Shown here: positions 37,466-45,998 of the stretch, in pieces | How the letters are laid out: every line of letters starts with the position of its first letter | How positions within the stretch are numbered: the stretch's first letter is position 1 | NCBI GenBank assembly: GCA_900466605.1 | Contig: UBMU01000012.1 | Span: 310,001-374,000, forward strand | Length of the DNA: 64,000 nucleotides | Source: Hyphomicrobiales bacterium | GTDB lineage: Bacteria > Pseudomonadota > Alphaproteobacteria > Rhizobiales > Rhizobiaceae | Direction of reading: 5' to 3' | The notes under the pieces: model-generated | The model's input: the letters and a program-made list of their open reading frames with translations, nothing else | Told to the model about the DNA's origin: nothing | Databases searched by the model: none | Position numbers and translations under genes: made by a program

Positions 37466-38365
37466 ATGTCTAAAATCGGTGTTCATTCTTTCGTCTGGAG
37501 CGCGGGCTCATCGAAGGAGGAGCTGGAAAAAGCTCTCATGCGATCGCATGAGCTTGGCTTTGAACTCATCGAATTCTCCTACCTCGATCCTAAGCAGGTC
37601 GATGTGAAGTGGCTTGCTTCGCGCCTCGAGGAGCTCGGCCTCAAAGTGGCAATCAGCATGGGCTTGCCTGCGGAAGGCGACATTTCCAGTGGAGATCCAG
37701 CGGTTGTATCTGCTGGTCAGGATATTCTGGATCGTGCCGTCGCGCTCGTTCGTGATCTGGGTGGGACCAAACTTGCGGGCATCTTGAGCTCCGCTCATGG
37801 CAAACAGGAGCGCGCGCTGACGAAGAAAGACTGGGACACAAGTGTGTCGGCGCTGTCGAAAGTAGCAGATCGTGCCAATTCGGCGGGTGTCACGCTGAAC
37901 CTTGAAATTGTCAATCGCTTCGAAAGCAACATGCTGAACACGGCCGCCCAGGGAATGGCCTACATTGCTGACACGGGCGCCTCCAATGTTTTTTTGCATC
38001 TCGACACGTTTCACATGAACATTGAGGAAGCTGACGTTGGGCTTGCGATCCGCCACGCAGCCGACAAGATTGGCTACGTCCACATAGGCGAAAGTCACCG
38101 CGGTTTTCTCGGGACCGGGAACATAGATTTCGCGGCGATATTTGATGCACTGGTCGCCATCGGATGGAATGACTACGTCACTTTCGAGTCCTTCTCGACG
38201 ACGATCGTTGACAAGGATCTTTCTCTGAAGACCGCGATCTGGCGCAATCTTTGGAGCGACAACATCGCCCTGGCAAGACATGCCCGGCAATTCATAGAAC
38301 TCGGAATGCAAACGGCTAGGCTGAAAGCGGAGCTTGTAGGAAAGGCCCAACTGCCGACAGCTTGA
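37466..38365 (+). CDS. Ketose 3-epimerase-like protein (tagatose/psicose 3-epimerase family)
   Basis: 299 residues, the usual size. The TIM-barrel metal ligands are visible in order: Glu in LNLEIVNRFESN, Asp in LHLDTFHMNIEE, His in YVHIGESHRG and Glu in YVTFESFSTT; the ESHRG motif is characteristic of D-psicose/D-tagatose 3-epimerases. It would invert C3 of a free ketose before phosphorylation. It ends the transporter operon. This is the strongest clue that the module handles a rare ketose or an aldose converted to one. Confidence 0.88.
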   Translation: MSKIGVHSFVWSAGSSKEELEKALMRSHELGFELIEFSYLDPKQVDVKWLASRLEELGLKVAISMGLPAEGDISSGDPAVVSAGQDILDRAVALVRDLGGTKLAGILSSAHGKQERALTKKDWDTSVSALSKVADRANSAGVTLNLEIVNRFESNMLNTAAQGMAYIADTGASNVFLHLDTFHMNIEEADVGLAIRHAADKIGYVHIGESHRGFLGTGNIDFAAIFDALVAIGWNDYVTFESFSTTIVDKDLSLKTAIWRNLWSDNIALARHARQFIELGMQTARLKAELVGKAQLPTA

Positions 38366-38379
38366 ACCTAAGTTCAAGC
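38360..38379 (+). terminator. Hairpin overlapping epimerase stop
   Basis: Perfect 8-bp stem GCTTGAAC / GTTCAAGC with loop CTAA; the left arm spans the epimerase stop codon. It is a candidate end signal between the plus-strand sugar operon and the convergent minus-strand catabolic operon. Confidence 0.45.
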
Positions 38380-38483
38380 GCATCGCGGTGGCGGTTGCTA
38401 TGTCAGAAGGGGCGGGCGGGGAGCCGCGCGTTCCTTTTGATTTTGCTTTATGCCGAGAAGAAAAACGGCGCTGATCCAGCCAT

Positions 38484-39815
38484 CTAAAAGCCGCTTATCA
38501 GCTCAATCTTCGACCCGTCACGAAAGCGGTCGAACCGGAAGGGTGCAATGTCCACAATCGGGCTGCGTCCGATCACGATGTCAGCCATCAGCCGGCCGGC
38601 AGCAGGCCCAATGCCAAATCCGTGGCCGGAAAAGCCCGTAGCGACATAGAAGCCTGGGATGGTATCAATCGCACCGATTACTGGCACCGCGTCTGGCGTT
38701 ACATCGATCATCCCCGCCCAGCGCTGCGCAATTTCGGCTCGCTCAAAGACCGGAAACTCCTTCTTCAACCGGTCGAGGGCACCGTCAGCCATCGCCCTCG
38801 ACGGAACAGGATCGAGTGTTCTGACATATTCGAAGGGCGACGGTTCATCGAGCGCCCAGCGACGAGGCATCCTCGCGTCATCGATAAAGCGCCAACCTAG
38901 GCGAAGACGCAGCGAGCGCCATTCATGTCTGAGGGCGGGCAGAAACGCGGCCATGTGGCGGAAGGAATCGGGCACGATATCGACGATGTTTCGGGTCCCA
39001 TCGGCAATGGTGTAACCGCCGTCCTGCCTCTTGCGTGTGGCAAAGCCACGAGCCCAGATCGACTCCTCTGGTCCCCCTTCGAGCGGCTTTGTGCGCAAGA
39101 CGGAATTCATGACGCGCAGTTGCGGCAAGTTGAGATCATTGTTACCCATGAAGAGGCTTGACCAGGCACCACCTGCAAGGACGACAGCCTGGCAGCTGAT
39201 TTCGCCGCGTTCGGTCACCACGCCGCAAACCCTGCCGCCAGCAGTTTGCAGTCCGCGCACTGCGCATTCCGTCAAGACGTGGGCGCCTCGCTCACGTGCG
39301 GCTTCTGCAATCGCAGGGGTGGCAAGCTGTGGTTCGGCTCTGCAGTCATCGGGCGTATATAGCGCTCCGGCTATTTTCATCGTCGAGCCTGGAAATTTCG
39401 CATTGAATTCGGCAGTGCTGAGCATCCGGCTTTCGATGTCATAGCCGTGCAGGTTGCGGTTCCAGCGTTCGTGGTCGGCAAATTCTTGCTCGGTTGCACA
39501 GGTAAAAAGGATGCCGGCGCGCTTGAAACCCGTTTGCCGCCCCGTCCGGCGGTTCAGCTCAGCCCAGAGCTTCAACGATTGTGCCATCAGCGGCACTTCG
39601 CGCGGATCGCGTCGTGATATGCGAACCCAGCCCCAGTTGCGACTAGACTGTTCTCTTGCAATCCCACCCTTCTCGCAAAGCGCGACCGTCAACCCGTGTT
39701 CGGCAATCTCGAGCGCAGTCGACGCGCCGATGATCCCGCCTCCGATCACCACAACATCGACGCTGCGCGGTAGGTCTTCGTCACCGTGAACGGGCACGAC
39801 ATAAGGTCCAGGCAT
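38484..39815 (-). CDS. FAD-dependent oxidoreductase, DAO family
   Basis: 443 residues. The FAD dinucleotide-binding motif is VDVVVIGGGIIGASTALEIAEHGLTVALCEKG. Further DAO-family segments are EQSSRNWGWVR, AVVLAGGAWSSLF and the C-terminal GFYVATGFSGHGFGIGPAAGRLMADIV, which contacts the flavin. Relatives oxidise D-amino acids, sarcosine, glycine betaine derivatives or secondary amines. It is the last gene of the transporter operon, directly after a second DAO enzyme, so both probably attack the imported compound. The SSRNWGW motif is shared with a branch of deaminating amine/amino-acid oxidases. Confidence 0.85.
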   Translation of the reverse strand: MPGPYVVPVHGDEDLPRSVDVVVIGGGIIGASTALEIAEHGLTVALCEKGGIAREQSSRNWGWVRISRRDPREVPLMAQSLKLWAELNRRTGRQTGFKRAGILFTCATEQEFADHERWNRNLHGYDIESRMLSTAEFNAKFPGSTMKIAGALYTPDDCRAEPQLATPAIAEAARERGAHVLTECAVRGLQTAGGRVCGVVTERGEISCQAVVLAGGAWSSLFMGNNDLNLPQLRVMNSVLRTKPLEGGPEESIWARGFATRKRQDGGYTIADGTRNIVDIVPDSFRHMAAFLPALRHEWRSLRLRLGWRFIDDARMPRRWALDEPSPFEYVRTLDPVPSRAMADGALDRLKKEFPVFERAEIAQRWAGMIDVTPDAVPVIGAIDTIPGFYVATGFSGHGFGIGPAAGRLMADIVIGRSPIVDIAPFRFDRFRDGSKIELISGF

Positions 39816-39895
39816 GGGGCTCTCCGTAAGCGACGTTTGGGAGTGCCGGGCAGGTCGGGCTTCAAGCCGGCAAGGGGAAGGGTTGTCACAAGACG

Positions 39896-41185
39896 TCAGC
39901 TACGCCGATCCTGGAGCCGGTGCCAGGGATGCATGCGGTTAGCGACCTGAACGGCAACTGCGTGCATCCTGATTTTCTGCATGGCTGTGACGGGAAGGGG
40001 CATCTCGTCGTCTGATCGTCGTCCCGCCGCCCATCGGCCCATTTCCTGACCGAGCGACATCGACAGCGCCACGCCGCGTCCGGAATAGACACCACCGAAG
40101 ACAAGACCCGGACCAAGTCGATAAAGCCGCGGACGGCGATCCGGGACCACCGCAAAGGTCCCGTGCCAGTATTCAACAACTTTCGGCGGTCCGCCAAAGG
40201 CAGGAAATGCCTTTTCAAGGACCTGGGCCACCTTTGCGCGCCCCCGTTCAGCTTCGTCGAACCAAAGCGTATGTGTGGCGCCACTGACCAACCGGTTGTC
40301 GCAGTCATAATGGAAGTAACGAAGGTCGTTACGCATGTCGGAGACTGCGGGATCGCCGACCAGGATCTTCTCTCTCAGTTCGTCGCACAAAGGCTCAGTT
40401 GCCGCCTGAAAGACCTTGAACGGAATGAGTGTGCGCTTGAGGTCCGGCCAGATGTCTCCAGTCAATGCATTGGTGGCGAGCACGACCTCCGGAGCTGTGA
40501 CACTTCCCTGATCGGTGTGCACTCGCCAGCCCCTATCCAGTCGCTCAATGAGAAGGGCGCGCGAATTTTCGAAGATCGTAACGCCTTCCTGCTCCAACGC
40601 GTTGGCAAGGCCAATCGTCATGGCAAAAGGGTTGATGTGACCGGAGTTGTGGACCATCCAGCCTCCGAGGTAGGGGCTGCCAATTTTTGCGGTTGCGTCA
40701 CTGCTGGAGAGCCAGGACACTTCGGCTCCAATCGCCTTCCATTCTTCGTAGAACTGCCGCGCGCGCTTTAGTGTCTTTTCCGTGTGGGCAGGTTGGATCC
40801 AACCTTCCTGTACCTGATGAGCATTGATCCCGAAGCGTTGCATAAGACCAAAGGCAACGCCCGCAGATCCTGCGACCATGCGGTTGTAACGCTCGCCGAT
40901 GACCGGGCCAAAGGTGCTTTCGAACTCGGAAGGCGAGGCCTTTGAATGGTGGGAGATGACGAGGCCATTGTTGCGCCCGGAGGCTGCCGAACCGATCTCG
41001 TTGCCCTCGAGCATGATCACGTTGACGCCACTGTCCTTGGCGCCAAGTGCTGCTGCCATGCCTGTAAAACCACCACCGACGACAAGCACGTCCGTTTCAT
41101 GGTCGCCCAAAAGTCGGGGCGCAGCATCCCGCTTGAGCGCCGTCTTTCGCCACAGGTGTGGGGTGTGCCAGTCGACGTCAAACAT
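39896..41185 (-). CDS. FAD-dependent oxidoreductase, DAO/PuuB-like
   Basis: About 429 residues from ATG 41185, which overlaps the LivF stop by eight bases. It begins MFDVDWHTPHLWRKTAL and has the dinucleotide fold TDVLVVGGGFTGMAAALGAKDSGVNVIMLEGNEIGSAASGRNNG; the G-SGRN(N)G motif is typical of gamma-glutamylputrescine-oxidase-like enzymes. The C-terminus has GPGLVFGGVYSGRGVALSMSLGQEMGRW. It would oxidise an amine or amino acid after uptake, passing electrons to oxygen or the respiratory chain. Confidence 0.86.
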   Translation of the reverse strand: MFDVDWHTPHLWRKTALKRDAAPRLLGDHETDVLVVGGGFTGMAAALGAKDSGVNVIMLEGNEIGSAASGRNNGLVISHHSKASPSEFESTFGPVIGERYNRMVAGSAGVAFGLMQRFGINAHQVQEGWIQPAHTEKTLKRARQFYEEWKAIGAEVSWLSSSDATAKIGSPYLGGWMVHNSGHINPFAMTIGLANALEQEGVTIFENSRALLIERLDRGWRVHTDQGSVTAPEVVLATNALTGDIWPDLKRTLIPFKVFQAATEPLCDELREKILVGDPAVSDMRNDLRYFHYDCDNRLVSGATHTLWFDEAERGRAKVAQVLEKAFPAFGGPPKVVEYWHGTFAVVPDRRPRLYRLGPGLVFGGVYSGRGVALSMSLGQEMGRWAAGRRSDDEMPLPVTAMQKIRMHAVAVQVANRMHPWHRLQDRRS

Positions 41186-41927
41186 GGATTGTTTCCTCGG
41201 TGGCACCACCGAGATAGTGCTCAGTGATTGCCGAATGCTCTGCAAGTTCCTCAGTCGGGCCGTGCACCCGCACGCGGCCCGTGTTGAGAAGATAGGCGTA
41301 GTCGCCACATTCCAGTGCGAGCTGGACATTCTGTTCGACGAGCAGGATGGAGATACCTGACTTTGACAGGTCAAGAATGATGTGGAAGATCTGCTGAACG
41401 ATCTTGGGTGCTAGCCCAAGTGAAGGTTCGTCCAGCATCAAGAGCTTCGGTTCGGCCATAAGGGCGCGGCCGATGGCAAGCATCTGTTGCTGACCGCCCG
41501 ACATGCGGCTCGCCATGCCATTGCGTCGTTCCTTCAGAACCGGAAACAATTCGAAGACTTCGCTTCTAAGGGTCTCGAAGCTCTTTCCCGCACGACCGAT
41601 ATGGGCAGCGATGAGATTTTCCTCGACAGTGAGGCGCTGGAATATCTGGCGGCCCTCCGGGCAATGAGCAAGCCCCATACGGACCACGTGCTCCGGGCGT
41701 GCGCCTGTGATTTCTTTGCCATCATAGTGGATGGTACCGGCAGTTGGCCGTGCCACACCCGAAATCGAGTTCAAAAGCGTTGTCTTTCCGGCCCCGTTTG
41801 GTCCGAGGATGACGACGATCTCGCGCTCGTCGATCTCCAGATCGACGCCCTCAAGAACGCCGACGCGGCCGTATCCCGAGTTGAGCCCGGCGATCTTTAG
41901 CAGCGGTCCTGATGTCGTCGATGTCAT
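41178..41927 (-). CDS. livF: Branched-chain-amino-acid-type ABC ATPase (LivF)
   Basis: 249 residues. Walker A GPNGAGKTT, signature MSGGQQQMLAIGRALM, Walker B LLMLDEPSLGLAP and the H-loop-equivalent Q (ILLVEQNVQLAL) are intact and typical of LivF. Its start lies inside the end of livG (77-base overlap). It pairs with LivG to drive the LivHM channel. The Liv family transports many substrates besides branched-chain amino acids, including amides, urea and aromatic acids. Confidence 0.94.
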   Translation of the reverse strand: MTSTTSGPLLKIAGLNSGYGRVGVLEGVDLEIDEREIVVILGPNGAGKTTLLNSISGVARPTAGTIHYDGKEITGARPEHVVRMGLAHCPEGRQIFQRLTVEENLIAAHIGRAGKSFETLRSEVFELFPVLKERRNGMASRMSGGQQQMLAIGRALMAEPKLLMLDEPSLGLAPKIVQQIFHIILDLSKSGISILLVEQNVQLALECGDYAYLLNTGRVRVHGPTEELAEHSAITEHYLGGATEETIHV

Positions 41928-42681
41928 TGGCTGTTCCCAGGTAAGCGAGTTGAACGTCGGTGCTCGCCTGGACTTCGGCGGGCGTTCCTTGAAAGAGCAG
42001 TTTGCCGTGGTGCATCACGAGGATTCGATCGCAGAGCGACATGACGAGATCCATATCGTGCTCCACAATGATCATGATACGGTCGGGCGAACGCAGTTCT
42101 GCAAGCTTGGCCGTCAGTTCGGCCGTCTCGTGGTGATTGAGGCCCGCAGCTGGTTCGTCAAGCAGAAGCACTCGCGGATTGACCACCAGCGCGCGAGCAA
42201 TCTCCAGCATGCGCTGGCGGCCATAGGGCAGGCTTCCTGCCTCGGCATTGGCATATCCCTGCAGATTGAAGAAGGCTAGCAGTTCCATGCAGGCAGCCCG
42301 GCGGCGGGTCTCTCGGTCGGTGGCAAATGGCGGCCAGAGGATTTCCTTCCAGGCGCTTCCGACAGCTTGCGGATAGTAGCAAACCTCCAGATTTTCCAAA
42401 GCCGTCATCTGATCGAATAGACGGATGTTTTGGTAGGTTCGTGCGATGCCTGCGTTTGCGATCTGGTATTTCTTCAAACCACTCAGTTCGCGACTATCCA
42501 GGCTGATCGAGCCAGAGGATACCGTGTATGAACCGGCAGTCATATTGATCAGCGTCGATTTGCCGGCGCCATTTGGACCGATCACGCCATGGATTAACCC
42601 AGGTGCGAACTGTGTCGTGACATCATCGATTGCAACGTTGTGTCCATATTGCTTTCGAAGGTTTTGAAAAACGAGCGTCAT
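41851..42681 (-). CDS. livG: Branched-chain-amino-acid-type ABC ATPase (LivG)
   Basis: About 276 residues from ATG 42681 (MTLVFQNLRKQYG), overlapping the livM stop by four bases. Walker A is GPNGAGKST, signature LPYGRQRMLEIARALV, Walker B VLLLDEPAAGLNHHET and H-loop IMIIVEHDMDLVM. LPYGRQR in place of LSGGQ-type is normal for LivG. The C-terminal ~25 residues (RTAAKDRRAQLGIRPRRRS) extend beyond the family end and overlap livF in another frame, perhaps loss of an older stop. Confidence 0.93.
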   Translation of the reverse strand: MTLVFQNLRKQYGHNVAIDDVTTQFAPGLIHGVIGPNGAGKSTLINMTAGSYTVSSGSISLDSRELSGLKKYQIANAGIARTYQNIRLFDQMTALENLEVCYYPQAVGSAWKEILWPPFATDRETRRRAACMELLAFFNLQGYANAEAGSLPYGRQRMLEIARALVVNPRVLLLDEPAAGLNHHETAELTAKLAELRSPDRIMIIVEHDMDLVMSLCDRILVMHHGKLLFQGTPAEVQASTDVQLAYLGTANDIDDIRTAAKDRRAQLGIRPRRRS

Positions 42682-43673
42682 TTCCCGAACAGCCTCCGGA
42701 TGAGTTTGTCTGGTCCGAACGTGCGTGGCACGATGCCGGCCGGCCTGAGGATGATGAGGACGATCATCAACAAGCCGAGGAAGAGGATGCGCCATTCGGC
42801 GAATTCGCGCAGCACTTCTGGCAGAAGAATGAGTATGGCTGCACCGACGACGATCCCGAGGATGTTGCCGATACCGCCGATTACGATCATCAAAACGATG
42901 AGAACCGATTCCTGCAACGAGAAGCTTTCTGGACTGACGAAACGCTGCGAGGCAGCAAACATCACACCGGCAATTGCGCCAATCGTGGCCGAGGTGGCAA
43001 ACGCAGCCAGTTTTGCAACCGTGGTGTTGATGCCGATGCCCCGGGCAGCATCCTGATCCTCGCGAATGGCCGCCCATGCCTTGCCGAGAATTGAACGTTC
43101 CATCCGCCAGACAAGCGTGCCGATTATGATGACGGTGACGAGGAGAAGCCAGAAGATTTCTACTGGTCTCGCAAGCTCGATGCCCACAATTGACGCCTTG
43201 TCGAGGCGCGCAATTCCTTTCGGGCCACCAGTCAGCCAGTCGATGTTGTTGAGGATGATGCGGATGATCTCGCCGAATCCGAGCGTTACGATTGCGAGGT
43301 AGTCGCCGCGCAACTTGAGAACAGGAATTCCAAGCAGGATGCCCGCAAGCATTCCCGCGCAGGCGGCGATGAGGACTATCAGGAGAAACGGGAGATGAAG
43401 CCCCAGTTGCGGGCTGGCGAGGAGCCCGTAGGTGTAGGCGCCCACGGCGTAGAATGCGACAAAGCCGAGATCAAGGAGACCGGCATAGCCAATCACAATG
43501 TTGAGGCCCATGCCGAGTAGAATATAGATGAGAAGCCCGTTGACGACGCGTACGTAGTAGTTGGGGAGGAAGGGTGTTGCGACAATGAGGGCAACAGCCA
43601 GCAGAAGCATAAGCCATGGAAGGAGCCTGCCGCTGCCAGTCGATGCCTGGACTGAAGTATCGGCGGAGGACAT
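42678..43673 (-). CDS. livM: Branched-chain-amino-acid-type ABC permease (LivM)
   Basis: 331 residues, about nine helices. Family marks include LNIVIGYAGLLDLGFVAFYAVGAYTYGLL, LKLRGDYLAIVTLGFGEIIRIIL and the cytoplasmic loop RSILGKAWAAIREDQDAARGIGIN that contacts the ATPase. Overlaps livG by four bases and abuts livH. It forms the heterodimeric channel with LivH. Confidence 0.94.
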   Translation of the reverse strand: MSSADTSVQASTGSGRLLPWLMLLLAVALIVATPFLPNYYVRVVNGLLIYILLGMGLNIVIGYAGLLDLGFVAFYAVGAYTYGLLASPQLGLHLPFLLIVLIAACAGMLAGILLGIPVLKLRGDYLAIVTLGFGEIIRIILNNIDWLTGGPKGIARLDKASIVGIELARPVEIFWLLLVTVIIIGTLVWRMERSILGKAWAAIREDQDAARGIGINTTVAKLAAFATSATIGAIAGVMFAASQRFVSPESFSLQESVLIVLMIVIGGIGNILGIVVGAAILILLPEVLREFAEWRILFLGLLMIVLIILRPAGIVPRTFGPDKLIRRLFGK

Positions 43674-44623
43674 CAGAATTCCCTCTTGTAGACCATGCTC
43701 TCCTCCGAAACCGGCTCGCCGAGAATGCCGGCTGGCCGCACGAGAAGAACGAGAATGAGAATGATGAAGGCGAGCACGTCACGATATTCGGTGCCAAGCA
43801 TTCCGCCCGATAAGGCCGGAAGCAAGGCCGTGCCCGCGACCTCCACAAAGGCAAGGATGAACGCGCCGAGCATAGCGCCGGGGATTGAGCCAATACCACC
43901 GAGGATCGCCGCGGTGAAGGCTTTGAGGCCAACCACCGCGCCCATCGTTGGAGACATGATGCCGTAATAACTGGCATAAAGAATGCCGCCTGCCGCACCA
44001 AGCAAAGGTCCGGCGAAGAACACCAGCGAGATCGCAAGGTTGACGTTGATTCCAAGCAGCTGAGCTGTCGGTCGGCTCTCGGAAACAGCGCGCACGATGA
44101 TCCCTGCACGACTGCGGTTCACCAGGGTGTAAAGCGCAAACATCAGCACGAAGGCTGCAATCAAGATGCCGATCTGGACCGAGGTGATCGTTCCGCCAAA
44201 CACGTTGAAACGCGTTGTCGGAAAGAAGCTTGGAAAGCCGACCGGTTGAGGGCCGGCTACGATCTGGACGGCGGTGACCAGGGAGAGCGAGACACCAAGC
44301 GATGACAGCATGGGCGCGAGGCGATTTGAGCTGCGCAACGGCTTGTAGGCAACGCGTTCGATCCCGACGCCGATAAGTCCCACAATGATGACTGCCGCAA
44401 AGAAGGCAAGCGCCAAGAAGACGACACCCCCACCGCCGATGTCGCCGATAAGAAGCGACAATATCACGAACGCTGCATATGCCCCGAGCATGAACATCTC
44501 GCCGTGCGCGAAGTTGATCATGCGCAGGACGCCATAGACCATCGTGTAGCCAAGTGCGATCAGGGCGTAGATCGAACCGATCGTCAGGGCGTTGAAAGTT
44601 TGTTGGATGACTGTTCCAAGCAT
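43673..44623 (-). CDS. livH: Branched-chain-amino-acid-type ABC permease (LivH)
   Basis: About 316 residues from ATG 44623 (MLGTVIQQTFNALTIGSIYALIALGYTMVYGVLRMINFAHGEMFMLGAY), a textbook LivH start; the longer frame would add 29 non-family residues. The coupling loop is RAGIIVRAVSESRPTAQLLGINV. Partner of LivM in the membrane. Encoded directly downstream of the binding protein, with a hairpin in the gap. Confidence 0.94.
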   Translation of the reverse strand: MLGTVIQQTFNALTIGSIYALIALGYTMVYGVLRMINFAHGEMFMLGAYAAFVILSLLIGDIGGGGVVFLALAFFAAVIIVGLIGVGIERVAYKPLRSSNRLAPMLSSLGVSLSLVTAVQIVAGPQPVGFPSFFPTTRFNVFGGTITSVQIGILIAAFVLMFALYTLVNRSRAGIIVRAVSESRPTAQLLGINVNLAISLVFFAGPLLGAAGGILYASYYGIMSPTMGAVVGLKAFTAAILGGIGSIPGAMLGAFILAFVEVAGTALLPALSGGMLGTEYRDVLAFIILILVLLVRPAGILGEPVSEESMVYKREF

Positions 44624-44711
44624 TTTGGATCCTGTCCGCAAAGGCCTCAAAGGCGAGGATAGGATGCGCGGCTGATCGACTGAAATCAATCGACAGCCAC
44701 ACGACGGCAAA

Positions 44712-44730
44712 GGCGGCCTGGTTGGCCGCC
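44712..44730 (-). promoter_or_regulatory. Hairpin downstream of LivK-type gene
   Basis: Perfect 7-bp stem GGCGGCC / GGCCGCC with a 5-base loop, 15 bases after the binding-protein stop and before livH. It probably raises the binding-protein to permease ratio by protecting the upstream mRNA. Confidence 0.5.
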
Positions 44731-44744
44731 GACTGGCTCAGACG

Positions 44745-45854
44745 CTATTTTGAACCGGCGAGGACAAACTTGTCGCCTTCCACCTTGTAGAGGTAGGAGG
44801 GCGCGACCTTGAGCTCGCCAATATCGTCGAATTCGAGATGGCCGATTGCCGTATCAACCTTCACGTTATGAAGCGCTTCGTTCATGTCTTCACGTGTCAG
44901 GTCCTTGGCGTCCTTGAGGACCGCTTCGAGTATCTGGCCCTGAACGTAGCCGTAAATGGAGTAGGGGCCAGGATCTTGGCCGTATTTCTCCTTGTAAAGC
45001 TTCGCAAATTCGGCAATGGCGGGTGAGGCGTCGGTCGGCGGTGCCTGGATGGCTACCAGCGAGCCTTGGACATTCGCTTGGCCGGCCTGAGAGATGTAAT
45101 CAGGCGTGTAGCCGCCATCTGGTACCAGAAGTGTTGTCTTCAGGCCCTGCTCATGAAGCTGTTTGGCAAAGAGGGCAAGCTGCGGCATCACGGCGCCAAG
45201 ATAAATCACATCCGGCGTCTTCGATTTGATCTGGGCAAGCACGGCGGTGAAATCGACGTCTGTCGGTGCCACGGAAAGCGTATCTAGCACCTTGCCGCCG
45301 CCGTCGGTAAAATTCTTGCCGAAGATTTCTGAAATTCCCTGGCCGAATACCTGCTTGTCGTTGACGATGACGGCAGTCTTGGCATTCAGCTTCTGCAGTG
45401 CATACTCAGCCGGCAGGAGCGCGCCGGCAAAGTCGTTGGCGACCGGGCGAACCATGAACTTGTAGCCCTGTTGTGTCAGTGCCGGGTTCGAGCCGAAGGT
45501 CATGGTCGGAAGCGTGCAATCCTCGTAGATTGGCAGCGTGGACTGAGCAACGCCTGAGTTGAAATTGACGAGCCCGATCACGACGTCCTCATTGTCGCAG
45601 AACTTCTGCGCGACCAGCGTGCCCTGGCGCGGGTCGGCCTGATCGTCTTCCTGCTCGATCTTCACGGTTGTGCCGTTGGCACCACCCGCGGCATTCAGCT
45701 TATCGATGTAAAGCTTGAATCCATTGTGCCAGGTCGACCCGAAATAGGCCTGCGGGCCCGAGATGGGGCCTGCAAGTCCGATGGTGATGTCTTTGGCCGA
45801 AGCCGGTGCTGCGATGAATGCTGCGCCAATGGCCAGCGAGGCGATGAACTTCAT
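44745..45854 (-). CDS. Branched-chain-amino-acid-type ABC substrate-binding protein (LivK)
   Basis: 369 residues with a Sec signal (MKFIASLAIGAAFIAAPASAKD). The mature part is a Leu/Ile/Val-type binding protein: ITIGLAGPISGPQAYFGSTWHNGFKLYIDKLNAAGGANG, VVIGLVNFNSGVAQSTLPIYEDCTLPTMTFGSNPALTQQGYKFMVRPVANDF and VIYLGAVMPQLALFAKQL. First gene of the operon that continues through livHMGF and two DAO oxidases. A perfect AGTGTCGACACT palindrome about 97 bases upstream marks its control region. Ligand unknown. Confidence 0.93.
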   Translation of the reverse strand: MKFIASLAIGAAFIAAPASAKDITIGLAGPISGPQAYFGSTWHNGFKLYIDKLNAAGGANGTTVKIEQEDDQADPRQGTLVAQKFCDNEDVVIGLVNFNSGVAQSTLPIYEDCTLPTMTFGSNPALTQQGYKFMVRPVANDFAGALLPAEYALQKLNAKTAVIVNDKQVFGQGISEIFGKNFTDGGGKVLDTLSVAPTDVDFTAVLAQIKSKTPDVIYLGAVMPQLALFAKQLHEQGLKTTLLVPDGGYTPDYISQAGQANVQGSLVAIQAPPTDASPAIAEFAKLYKEKYGQDPGPYSIYGYVQGQILEAVLKDAKDLTREDMNEALHNVKVDTAIGHLEFDDIGELKVAPSYLYKVEGDKFVLAGSK

Positions 45855-45951
45855 AATGTTCCCCTTGTTCGGTTCCGATCGCGTTCGGCAGGCCGTTCCG
45901 GTCTCTGGCCGATAACGTCATGGAAGCAGACAATTCGAACCACGTCAAGAA

Positions 45952-45963
45952 AGTGTCGACACT
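45952..45963. promoter_or_regulatory. GntR operator candidate upstream of liv operon
   Basis: Perfect 12-bp palindrome AGTGTCGACACT in the gap between the gntR stop and the liv-operon start, about 97 bases before the binding-protein ATG. The same 12 bases occur in the E1-alpha/SDR divergent region at 53866-53877. Confidence 0.7.
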
Positions 45964-45998
45964 ATTGCGTTCAATTTATTCATCGCGTAATTCTGATG

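Noticed and set aside
42681-43077. Upstream extension of the LivG frame
   Set aside because: Overlaps livM fully and encodes Cys/His-rich low-complexity sequence typical of an antisense or shadow frame; start set at ATG 42681.
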